NCBI RefSeq assembly: GCF_004331685.1 | Contig: NZ_SJSM01000007.1 | Span: forward strand, 154,069 to 218,068 | Direction of reading: 5' to 3' | Length of the DNA stretch: 64,000 bases | From: Pedobacter hiemivivus | GTDB taxonomy: Bacteria; Bacteroidota; Bacteroidia; Sphingobacteriales; Sphingobacteriaceae | Shown here: one piece after another, positions 19,301 through 26,128 of the stretch | How the letters are laid out: each line of letters starts with the position of its first letter | Position numbering within the stretch: position 1 is the stretch's first letter | The notes under the pieces: generated by a model | Databases searched by the model: none | What the model was told of the DNA's origin: nothing | What the model saw: the letters and a program-made list of their open reading frames with translations, nothing else | Made by a program: the position numbers and the translations under genes

Positions 19301-19519
19301 TCAATTGATATTATCAATTTTGGTAACCTGCTTAATAAGGACTGGGGTAGAACTTATTTTGTTACTAATAGTGCTTCTACACTTGTTAACTATAGTACAA
19401 CGAATAGTGCTAATAGAGGCTTCAATTTTAAAGCCCCTGCTGATAACAGAGCGTATAGTGTATCTCCATTTGCTTCAAGATGGCAAGGACAAATTGGTAT
19501 TAGGTATTTATTCAACTAA
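16343..19519 (+). CDS. TonB-dependent outer-membrane receptor, Oar-like
   Basis: The 1058-residue protein has a signal peptide (residues 1-25, ending NAQ). A carboxypeptidase-regulatory-like domain follows (about 30-115, with GRYNFVNINTGGPYTVTASY). Next comes a plug domain (ITIDGAVNNDVFGL near 185-198) and a large beta-barrel ending in GQIGIRYLFN with the expected terminal aromatic residue. The order and the plug sequence match Oar-type receptors, which in myxobacteria and Bacteroidota take part in protein or signal import. No SusD partner follows, so it is not a glycan SusC. It ends before a very strong hairpin. Confidence 0.88.
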   Translation: MKKSLLFKIVAIVFAFVGIISTANAQVTTSGLNGTITDAKGAMPGATVIAIHNPTGTKYVATSNTDGRYNFVNINTGGPYTVTASYVGYKAEKIEGIYLKLGETFTLRLKLTEGGQDLQEVQVIGKNSTVLNSKRTGATTTVTEKQLETMPTISRSLSDFTRLTPQANGNSFAGSNNRYNNITIDGAVNNDVFGLSSNGTPGGPAGTQPISLDAIQEIQVLVAPYDVTQGNFTGGGVNAITRSGTNEIEGSAYFFGRNQNTIGKSVDGLNTKATQFYNRTYGVRVGLPIVKNKLFFFVSGEMTRVQQPTTFNAGDVGSVINPTDAQKIADFMKKEYSYDVGGFGEVQTQTQSNKILARLDWNISDKHQLTLRHNYIDAFDDNLTRSGSGFRFGNNGYKFSNNQNVSVLELRSRFNQNLSNNLIVGYSRIRDSRDPLGVLFPQIQINNFNNVSTQSVTFGTERSSAANQLDQDVFEFTDNLKLFAGKHTFTLGTHNEFFKFRNLFINNVNGSWQYNNIDDFLGKKPNRVQAAYSIVPGDDRPAAEFSAAQLGFYFQDEIEVDETFKLTAGLRVDVPLFFDKPLANPLVASTFQGMATDKLPSGQLLVSPRVGFNWDLLGNRSVQVRGGIGLFTGRVPFVWMANQFTNSGLLYGSVDRTNSIPSPLAFVPDPNKQNTAGAAGTNYEVNLLANNFRIPQTLRYSLGADIKLPGGVLATVDGIYSKTVNNVVYKNINILGTTGAIASDLSGGQDKRPAYASGKVNSTFTNVLLLENSSKGSSYSLTGQLSKSFDFGLSAMVAYTYGKSEDVNSGLNSTAFSNWQFNQIVADANNPELSYSNFDLRHRIIGNLSYGVSYGKNKTFGTSISMFYVGKSGAPYTYLYFGDVNNDSANQNDLLYIPRNASEIKLVPYYTRSSTGVISITPNTPTPAEQWTALDNYISNDPYLSSRRGQYAERNGSKMPWEHQFDVRIMQDLGGMIHGTKNRLQLSIDIINFGNLLNKDWGRTYFVTNSASTLVNYSTTNSANRGFNFKAPADNRAYSVSPFASRWQGQIGIRYLFN

Positions 19520-19530
19520 TCATCAATTTT

Positions 19531-19583
19531 TATAAAGCAAAAGCCCTGTTTCTGATAAAAGGAAACAGGGCTTTTGCTTTATA
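19531..19583 (+). terminator. Strong terminator after the Oar-like receptor
   Basis: Bases 19534-19552 pair perfectly with 19562-19580 (19 bp, 9-nt loop), and pairing can extend to 19531/19583. It begins 12 bp after the receptor stop, and the 3' arm contains TTTTGCTTT. It could act in both directions. Confidence 0.8.
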
Positions 19584-19634
19584 TACGTTTTCTTCAGTAT
19601 AGATTAATCTCGATATATGGGATGCTAAGTAATA

Positions 19635-19800
19635 CCTTTTGGACTCCTTCGGTAAGGCTTCGGGTATGCGTTTACCTTAAAAGGCCTCTTAAAGGGCTGC
19701 CAAAGGCCTTTCATTGGATTGTTAGTCCTACGAGGTGCCTACGATATGCCTATGGTACTCCTTATTCGGTCCTAGCCCTAAACAAGGCTTCTCGAAGGAT
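19635..19800. repeat. Degenerate 11-bp-phased CCT repeat tract
   Basis: CCT trinucleotides recur at exact 11-bp steps: 19635, 19646, then 19685/19696(GCT)/19707, then 19727, 19738, 19749, 19760 and 19771. Sequence between them varies. The tract lies between the receptor terminator and the 3' end of the ECF sigma gene. Composition differs from nearby AT-rich DNA (CG-containing, many CCT/AGG). Confidence 0.55.
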
Positions 19801-19813
19801 CTCTTAATGTCTT

Positions 19814-20374
19814 TTACGATACCATTAGCCTTCTTTTTAATACCTTGAGCCCATTGTTGATTTGTTTGGAAACATTGTTTTCATTGGTGTTTAATTTTTC
19901 CGCGATCTCCTTATAGGAAAGTTGATTTTTTCTGCTCAGCTCAAAGATCTCCCTCATTTTTGGCGGCAGAGCAGCGATTTCCTGATTGATATGTGCGCTA
20001 CATTCTTTTTCCCTGACCAAGGCATCTGTTCCGCTGCTTTTATTGGTAACTATAAAACTTTTTGCAGCGCGCATGTATTTTGTTTTTACTTCTTGATGGA
20101 GATAAAGATCCAATATGCGGTTCTTCATTAGGGTGTATAGGTATCCGGTTAGGTTTGTTGCAGTTAATTGGATCTCTCGTTTCATCCAGATCTTAGTGAA
20201 AATTTCTTGTAATATATCCTTCGCGAGATCTGCGTCATTTAGCTTTTTTCTAGCGTGCACAAAAAGTAATTGAAAATATCTATTGTATATCTCTGTGTAT
20301 GCATTATGATCTGAAGCTTGCAATAGCTGGACTAGCTTTGCATCTGACAAAATTTTATAATTAAAATCTAGCAT
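19814..20374 (-). CDS. ECF-type RNA polymerase sigma factor, Bacteroidota expansion family
   Basis: The 186-residue protein has sigma region 2 (YNRYFQLLFVHARKKLNDADLAKDILQEIFTKIW, about residues 28-61) and region 4 near the C-terminus (LPPKMREIFELSRKNQLSYKEIAEKL). These proteins usually work with a FecR-type anti-sigma and a TonB receptor, but neither follows on this strand. The only receptor nearby is convergent, so this is an orphan here. It ends at the 11-bp repeat tract with no obvious terminator of its own. Confidence 0.88.
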   Translation of the reverse strand: MLDFNYKILSDAKLVQLLQASDHNAYTEIYNRYFQLLFVHARKKLNDADLAKDILQEIFTKIWMKREIQLTATNLTGYLYTLMKNRILDLYLHQEVKTKYMRAAKSFIVTNKSSGTDALVREKECSAHINQEIAALPPKMREIFELSRKNQLSYKEIAEKLNTNENNVSKQINNGLKVLKRRLMVS

Positions 20375-20645
20375 ACCTTGAGCTCCTTTCTAAAGATTAA
20401 GTCAAGATTGAATAAGATCTTGCTCAGTTTGTTGGCTGTTTTTTTAATTCGGTTCATGGTTTTACGTGGTTAGATGCTTTTGGTAAAGGATTAAATAACT
20501 GTTTTCGTTAATTCAAATATAATTAAAAACACTAAAAGTGTTATTTATTTCTATTTAATTAATATTTTGAAGTTTAATCTTAGATCTTGGCTTTGTAACC
20601 AATATTTTGACGGAGATTAGAAAAAGGTTGTTGACGATTTTCAAA

Positions 20646-20676
20646 TTGTGCAGTATCGATATAATCTTTACTTTTA
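20646..20676 (+). promoter_or_regulatory. Candidate promoter of the RRM gene
   Basis: TTG (20646-20648) precedes TACTTTTA (20669-20676) with a 20-nt spacer, about 20 nt before the RRM start. The -7 ends in A rather than the consensus G. The remaining part of 20375-20645 shows no gene. Confidence 0.45.
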
Positions 20677-20696
20677 TGGCGTAAATCTCAGTTGTT

Positions 20697-21005
20697 ATGG
20701 TAAAAATTTTTGTTGGGGGGCTTAGACCCGATGTTTCTGAATTGGATCTTGTGATGTATATAAGTCTTTATGCTCAGGTAAATACCATAAAAGTTGTGCG
20801 TGATAAGGTAACCAAGAGGTGTAAAGGTTATGCGTTTTTGGAGATGGCGAGTCAGGCTGAAGCTGAAAAAGCTGTTTCGGTATTAAATGGGGAAACATTT
20901 AGCGGGCAAGTGCTTAATATTAAGATCTCTGAAGAACCGGCTCCGGCACCTAAACCTTATGTGAAAGCAAATAAACCTTATGCGAATAAGCGACCAAGAA
21001 GTTAA
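20697..21005 (+). CDS. RNA-recognition-motif (RRM) protein
   Basis: The 102-residue protein is one RRM domain with RNP2 KIFVGGL (3-9) and RNP1 KGYAFLEM (about 44-51), followed by a basic proline/lysine tail (APKPYVKANKPYANKRPRS). Single-RRM proteins of this size are common in Bacteroidota and cyanobacteria and bind RNA, often in cold response. The target here is unknown. It is monocistronic, with a hairpin after the stop. Confidence 0.9.
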   Translation: MVKIFVGGLRPDVSELDLVMYISLYAQVNTIKVVRDKVTKRCKGYAFLEMASQAEAEKAVSVLNGETFSGQVLNIKISEEPAPAPKPYVKANKPYANKRPRS

Positions 21006-21038
21006 TCTCGGGGTAGGATAGGGTTGGTATTTATATTT

Positions 21039-21067
21039 ATGGGGTAATTAAAGATAAACTACCCCAT
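21039..21067. terminator. Bidirectional hairpin between the RRM gene and ROK gene 1
   Basis: ATGGGGTA (21039-21046) pairs perfectly with TACCCCAT (21060-21067) around a 13-nt A-rich loop. It lies between convergent genes and probably ends both transcripts. Confidence 0.5.
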
Positions 21068-21078
21068 TAAACAAGTTT

Positions 21079-22305
21079 TTAAGATAAGGACAATAAGCGG
21101 TTGCGGACTAATAAGCATGCACCGATCAATCCTGCGCGTTCGCCTAGTTTAGACATTTTTAAGATCGTGTCTTGATTAACCAGACTTAGCGAATATTTAT
21201 TAATTGCACTTTTTATAGGAAGTCGAATGTATTCTTCAGTAGCTGCAAGGCTTCCGCCAAGAATTACCAACTCTGGGTTAAATAGGTTGATGAGTAAAGC
21301 TATACCTCGACCCAGGTTTTCTCCTATTTTGGCAATCAGCTCTATCGCTAGTACATCATCATGATTGGCAGCACTAATGATATCTTCCATTTTTATATCA
21401 TCTGGATTAACATTGTTTCGTGTTAAAATCGATGAAGAGCCTTCTCGTAATCGCTCCTTAAACATTCGTGTTAGCGCCCATCCCGAAGCTTCTGTTTCCA
21501 GACAGCCTTTCTTTCCGCAGTGGCAGATGATTTCGTTGTTGAATAAAGGGATGTGGCCAAATTCGCCTGAATAACCAGATTTACCATAGTAAAGTTGTCC
21601 ATTTACCAGGATGCCTAATCCAATACCATGATCAAGATTTAAGAATAATACATTTTTTTCTCCGTTAACTACTCCGGCAGAGAATTCACCATAGGCCATG
21701 GATTTTGAATCATTCTCCAGAAAAACGCGAATACCTATTTTTGATTCCAGAATTTTGGTTAGTGGCTCTTCATTAAAATAAAAGAAACTATAGCTATAGC
21801 CGGTAGTGTAGTTAATTCTTCCAGATAAGTTGATGCCTATACCTAATATCTTTTCTCTTGGGGTGCTTAGATCTTTAATGAAATCATTAATAAGGCTGCA
21901 CAATGCTTCGAGTGACTCCTTGTTATTGTCAAGGTTATAAGGAAGGTTTTCGGCTACCTTGATCAGATTTTTCTGTAGGTCCGATAGACCGATATTAATG
22001 TGGTTCTGTTTAATGTCTACCCCGATAAAAAAGGCAGAGTCGGGAACTAGTCCGTATAAATTAGGTTTACGGCCACCTGTAGAATCTATTTTTCCATAAT
22101 CTTTGATCAGGCCATCCTGTATTAAATCACCTAATAGAGCGGTGATTTTTGGGGCACTTAGATTCAGTTCTTTGCAGAGGTCTGCAATAGTTGCATTACC
22201 TACATTAGCAAAGTAGCTGAGTACTGTTTTTTTTAGGCTAACATTTTTGTATGCAACACCAGTTATATTCTCGCTGTTTAATTCTTCGAAAAAAGTTTTC
22301 CCCAT
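21079..22305 (-). CDS. ROK-family transcriptional regulator (NagC/Mlc-like), copy 1
   Basis: The 408-residue protein has an N-terminal winged helix (about residues 25-75, GNATIADLCKELNLSAPKITALL) and a C-terminal ROK sugar-kinase-like domain. The ROK zinc motif CHCGKKGCLE is present near 262-271, preceded by a glycine-rich LNLDHGIGLGI. This architecture fits NagC/Mlc/XylR regulators, which sense amino sugars or sugar phosphates. The neighbouring hexosaminidase and epimerase support an amino-sugar ligand. A close paralog lies at 24765-25985, with most positions identical by eye. It is divergent from the esterase gene. Confidence 0.87.
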   Translation of the reverse strand: MGKTFFEELNSENITGVAYKNVSLKKTVLSYFANVGNATIADLCKELNLSAPKITALLGDLIQDGLIKDYGKIDSTGGRKPNLYGLVPDSAFFIGVDIKQNHINIGLSDLQKNLIKVAENLPYNLDNNKESLEALCSLINDFIKDLSTPREKILGIGINLSGRINYTTGYSYSFFYFNEEPLTKILESKIGIRVFLENDSKSMAYGEFSAGVVNGEKNVLFLNLDHGIGLGILVNGQLYYGKSGYSGEFGHIPLFNNEIICHCGKKGCLETEASGWALTRMFKERLREGSSSILTRNNVNPDDIKMEDIISAANHDDVLAIELIAKIGENLGRGIALLINLFNPELVILGGSLAATEEYIRLPIKSAINKYSLSLVNQDTILKMSKLGERAGLIGACLLVRNRLLSLS

Positions 22306-22336
22306 CTTATTTTTTTACAATTTTTTCCTCTGTTTG

Positions 22337-22348
22337 TTCGTGTACGAA
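22337..22348. promoter_or_regulatory. Short palindrome upstream of ROK gene 1
   Basis: TTCGT-GT-ACGAA is a perfect 5-bp inverted repeat with a 2-nt centre, 32 bp before the ROK gene start. It could be an autoregulatory operator. No similar site was found upstream of the second ROK gene. Confidence 0.3.
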
Positions 22349-22490
22349 TAGTATGATTGCTGCAAATTAATGCTAATTTATTTATAATCAACACAAACTT
22401 CGGGTGTTTTGTATAAACGGTGGAGGCTGGTTAATTTGAAGAAAAGGCCTGTTTTTGGCTACTAATGATATTAACTATGTAAGTTGACTA

Positions 22491-22527
22491 TTTGTCTTGT
22501 GAAATCAATCAAAGTAGATTTACTTTG
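22491..22527 (+). promoter_or_regulatory. Candidate promoter/operator of the esterase unit
   Basis: TTTG (22491-22494) is followed after 20 nt by TAGATTTA (22515-22522), close to the Bacteroidota consensus. The -7 is embedded in a perfect inverted repeat (CAAAGTA 22510-22516, TACTTTG 22521-22527), a plausible operator. The 414-bp gap 22306-22719 holds no gene. Confidence 0.35.
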
Positions 22528-22719
22528 TAATAATTTATAATAAATAAATTAAAGTTATTAAAATATATTTATATTCACCTGCCCTTAGGCATTTCGCGGT
22601 TGAGTGTTTAGGTGCTTGCTATTTGTAAGTTTTGAATTATTAATAAATAGCTACGCATTGTTAAATTAAATAGTTTGTTTGAAGATAGTGTGTTATACAT
22701 CTTTATAATAAAAATTAAA

Positions 22720-23535
22720 ATGAGAGGTATGAGTCAATTGAAAGGGACGTTGTTATTGGTTTTGGTATTTTTCTTCCTGTCGGTAAAGGGGCAGGATTTG
22801 ATGGTGTTGAAGTCTAAGAACTTAAAAACGGATGATAGTGTGTTAGTTTATAAGCCAGCCGTTTATGATGTGAAGGTTAAATATCCAGTTGTTTACCTTT
22901 TGCATGGACATTCATCTAATTTTAGGGCTTGGCCTAGATTGGCTAACCTGCAGGGGATGGCTGATACTTATAATTTTATTGTGGTTTGTCCAGACGGTCT
23001 AAAGAAAAGTTGGTATATCAATTCGCCTAAGGCTGATAGTTTACAGTATGAAGATTTTTTTATGAAGGAGTTGATGCCGAAAATTAACAGTACTTATAAA
23101 ACAGATAAGGAGAAGGTTTTTATTACTGGAGCTAGCATGGGTGGATTTGGCGCAATGTATCTCTTCTTAAAACATCCTGATGTTTTTTTAAGCGCAGGAA
23201 GTACTTCTGGAGTGCTTAATTTAAGATATTCTGGTTTTAAGAAAACAACAATTGCTTATTTGTTGGGTCCGTATTCCGATGATAATAAAGCTTTTGATGA
23301 ATTTTCGCCTGTAAATAGGTTAGAAAGCATAAAGGATTTGAAGAAGACGCTGATTTTTGATTGTGGTACGGAGGACTACCTGTACATCGCTAGTAACCAA
23401 TTCAGGAAGAAATGTGATGAATTGAAAATTAAAGCTACTTATATTACACAGCCAGGTGGGCACACGGGTACGTATTGGTCTAAAAGTATTAAAGCTCATT
23501 TTGGCTTTTTTGCTGAATTGGCCAATAAGGGTTAA
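22720..23535 (+). CDS. Secreted esterase, alpha/beta-hydrolase (PF00756-type)
   Basis: I chose the ATG at 22720 (or 22729), because an upstream TTG would add residues before a clear signal peptide ending VKGQ. The roughly 271-residue protein has the family's HGH oxyanion-region motif, nucleophile S139 in GASMGGFG, an Asp in FDCGTED and a His in PGGHTG. This is the putative-esterase family of feruloyl/acetyl esterases and S-formylglutathione-hydrolase-like proteins. In this context it could remove acyl groups from a glycan. The next gene follows directly, and the two form a unit between the ROK paralogs. Confidence 0.82.
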   Translation: MRGMSQLKGTLLLVLVFFFLSVKGQDLMVLKSKNLKTDDSVLVYKPAVYDVKVKYPVVYLLHGHSSNFRAWPRLANLQGMADTYNFIVVCPDGLKKSWYINSPKADSLQYEDFFMKELMPKINSTYKTDKEKVFITGASMGGFGAMYLFLKHPDVFLSAGSTSGVLNLRYSGFKKTTIAYLLGPYSDDNKAFDEFSPVNRLESIKDLKKTLIFDCGTEDYLYIASNQFRKKCDELKIKATYITQPGGHTGTYWSKSIKAHFGFFAELANKG

Positions 23536-23570
23536 TGATATTGTTTAACACAAACACACAAATTAAATAT

Positions 23571-24764
23571 ATGGAATACAAAAACTTAAAAATTGCATTA
23601 GGCTTGGCGCTGGTTTGCAGTACAATGCAGTTAACCGCGCAGACTGTTAATCGCGAGGATTCGGAGAATTTATTGAAAGCAAAACAAGGGAATGTTGTTT
23701 TGATGAAGGAGTTTTTTACGGTTAAGCCAACAGATATTAAATACAACAAGGTGGTTTTACCTGGCCCTCAGTTTATTATTTCTGACGATCCTGAATACAT
23801 TAGGATACCCGAGGCTATTGCTTTGAAAGAAGCTGTGGCGCCAGGTGCGGTGAGGTTGTATGTTTATAATGTCAATGGGGTAAAGGAGCCGGTAAAGATT
23901 GATCGTAAAATTACTGCGGTTATAAAAAATACAGGTAAGCAGAAAATGCATATCCGTATGGTAAAGTATTCTTCGCAAAAGCCTAGCGCAAACTACTTTC
24001 AGATTGGTAAGCAGGGCTTAGCGGATTATTTTGCTTCAAAAGGTAGTGAGCAGATTCGTGTAGTTGCACCGGGTGAGGCGATTGCTATAGATGAGCAATT
24101 GGAACGTAATGTGGTAAAGTATGATGAGCTGACGCATGGTTTTTATGATTTTGTGATTGATCAGCCAGGAGAGATTAGTGTGATTCAGACTGATCTTAAA
24201 ACATCTGGTCCGGTCGCGCTTAAAAGAATTAAAACAGTAATTCCTACAGGGCATAAAAACGCAGGTCGTGGTTTGTTTGGCGTAAGTAATTACAAAGTTA
24301 CGGCTACGGATGTGTTGGATACTAAAAATGGAGTGGCCGAAATTATTGTAGCTGATGGGATTAAAGATCCATGGGTGCTTGGTGTTGAAGGTACAAGCGG
24401 TAAAGAATCTACTTTGGCTGGAAATTATGGCGTGATGTATAATATAGAGTTGAAATGGAAAAGTACTGATGGTAAGGGCTTGGCGCTGGTTACCTGGAAT
24501 TTACGCTCTGCGGATAATCAATGGTGTAACGGTATGGCGGCGACAATGGTAGTAAGTAAAGGAAAGTTTAATGAGGGGATTATTCAATTGCCAAGTGATC
24601 GATTGGTGACTAAGGCTGCGCCTGAGGCAATATTGGTGCAGGTATTTCCTCCGGCAAAAAATGGCGAAGAGCAAACCATTAAGTTGACTTATTCTCCGCC
24701 GGGTGCTTCATGTCTTCCAACTCCATTGGTATTTATTCCGGTGGATATGAATACTTTGAAATAA
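23571..24764 (+). CDS. Exported protein of unknown function
   Basis: I chose the ATG at 23571 (MEYKNLKIALGL), which gives a clean signal peptide ending LTAQ. The mature ~375 residues are predicted to be beta-rich with no membrane segment. I see no catalytic motif that I can name. A conserved-looking cysteine pair (WC in NQWCNG and SCLPTPL) may form a disulfide. It is linked to the secreted esterase, with only 35 bp from its stop to the chosen start. Its last base directly abuts the last base of ROK gene 2. A role in binding or acting on the same polymer is inferred. Confidence 0.55.
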   Translation: MEYKNLKIALGLALVCSTMQLTAQTVNREDSENLLKAKQGNVVLMKEFFTVKPTDIKYNKVVLPGPQFIISDDPEYIRIPEAIALKEAVAPGAVRLYVYNVNGVKEPVKIDRKITAVIKNTGKQKMHIRMVKYSSQKPSANYFQIGKQGLADYFASKGSEQIRVVAPGEAIAIDEQLERNVVKYDELTHGFYDFVIDQPGEISVIQTDLKTSGPVALKRIKTVIPTGHKNAGRGLFGVSNYKVTATDVLDTKNGVAEIIVADGIKDPWVLGVEGTSGKESTLAGNYGVMYNIELKWKSTDGKGLALVTWNLRSADNQWCNGMAATMVVSKGKFNEGIIQLPSDRLVTKAAPEAILVQVFPPAKNGEEQTIKLTYSPPGASCLPTPLVFIPVDMNTLK

Positions 24765-25985
24765 TTAAATAGAATATTCTAAGAGTCTTTTTCTAACAAG
24801 GAGGCAGGCGCCCATAACGCCTGCTTCTTCGCCTAGTTTGGATAGCTTCAATTGGGTGTCGCTATTTACCAGGCTTAAAGAGTATTTGTTCACCGCACTT
24901 TTTATCGGCAGGTGTAAATGTTCGCCGGTTAAGGCTAATGCACCTCCAAGAATAACAAGCTCAGGATTGTAAATGTTGATCAATAGTGCGATCCCTCGAC
25001 CCAATTTTTCACCTATTTTCGCTAACAGCTCAATAGAAAGTACATCATCGTTATTTGCTGCATTGATGATGTCTTGCATTTGTATATTGTCATTTATACC
25101 TTTATTTAATGAGCTGGATGAACCTGTGGCTAGCTTCTCTTTAAACATTGCGATTAATGCTCTTCCGGAAGCTTCAGTTTCCATACATCCTTTTTTTCCG
25201 CATTGGCAGATGATTTCGTTGTTGAATAATGGAATATGACCAATTTCTCCGGCAAATCCAGATTTACCGTAATACAATTCGTTATTGATCATTACGCCCA
25301 TTCCAAGACCGTAATCTAAATTTAGAAACAGTACGTTTTTCTCTTCTTTAACTACGCCGCAGTTAAATTCGCCATAAGCCATAGCTCTGGAATCATTTTC
25401 TAGAAAAGTTTTTAAGTTCAGTTCAGCTTCCAGTAGTTTACTTAAAGGGTCTTCATTGAAATGGAAGAAGCTGTAGCTATAGCCGGTAGCGTAGTTGATT
25501 CGTCCGGAAAGGTTTAGTCCAAGTCCTAGTATTTTATCTTTCGCAATTGCAGCTTCCTTGATGAAATTTCTAATCAAATCACAAAGAGCAGCTAGTGATT
25601 CTGCTGTATTATTTAAGTTGTAGGGAACATCTTTGGAGATTTTGATAAGCTTTTTTTGTAAGTCAATCAATCCGATGTTGATGTGGTTGTGTTTTACATC
25701 TACCCCAAGAAAAAATCCTGAGTCGGGTACTAATCCGTAGATATTTGGTTTTCTCCCACCTGTTGATCCTACCTTTCCAAAGTCTTTTACCAGTCCGTCG
25801 GCAATAAGTTCAATAATTAAGGTGGTCACTTTTGGAACACTTAGATTGGTTTCTTTACATAGTTCCGCAATGGTTGCGTTGCCGGCATCCGCAAAATAAG
25901 AGATGATCTTTTTTCTGATGTGTATGTTCTTATAGGCGACTCCGGTTAGGGTATCACTGTTTTCGTCGAAAAAATCGATTTTCAT
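24765..25985 (-). CDS. ROK-family transcriptional regulator, copy 2
   Basis: The 406-residue protein has the same order as copy 1: an N-terminal winged helix (about 22-73, GNATIAELCKETNLSVPKVTTLI) and a ROK domain with the CQCGKKGCMETE zinc motif. The TGVAYKN start block, STGGRKPN, and GLVPDSGFFLGVD are shared with copy 1, so the pair is a recent or maintained duplication. It is divergent from the GH20 gene across 143 bp and probably regulates it. The differing N-terminal 15 residues and scattered changes may alter ligand or operator preference. It ends tail-to-tail with the unknown gene with no base between them. Confidence 0.87.
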   Translation of the reverse strand: MKIDFFDENSDTLTGVAYKNIHIRKKIISYFADAGNATIAELCKETNLSVPKVTTLIIELIADGLVKDFGKVGSTGGRKPNIYGLVPDSGFFLGVDVKHNHINIGLIDLQKKLIKISKDVPYNLNNTAESLAALCDLIRNFIKEAAIAKDKILGLGLNLSGRINYATGYSYSFFHFNEDPLSKLLEAELNLKTFLENDSRAMAYGEFNCGVVKEEKNVLFLNLDYGLGMGVMINNELYYGKSGFAGEIGHIPLFNNEIICQCGKKGCMETEASGRALIAMFKEKLATGSSSSLNKGINDNIQMQDIINAANNDDVLSIELLAKIGEKLGRGIALLINIYNPELVILGGALALTGEHLHLPIKSAVNKYSLSLVNSDTQLKLSKLGEEAGVMGACLLVRKRLLEYSI

Positions 25986-26128
25986 ATTTTGGTAGTTGTT
26001 TTGGTAAAAGATTTATAATACAATCTTATTAAAAAATATTAATAAATCTCTTCAATTTGCATCAAAAACTTATAGATTTACACAAAGTTAAATAAAAACA
26101 CTCAGCTTATCCGTATATCGTAATCCAG

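Noticed and set aside
19574..19807. 77-codon frame on the plus strand over the 11-bp repeat tract
   Set aside because: It starts within a terminator stem and consists of the phased repeat; an 11-bp period shifts the frame, so the product has no repeat logic.
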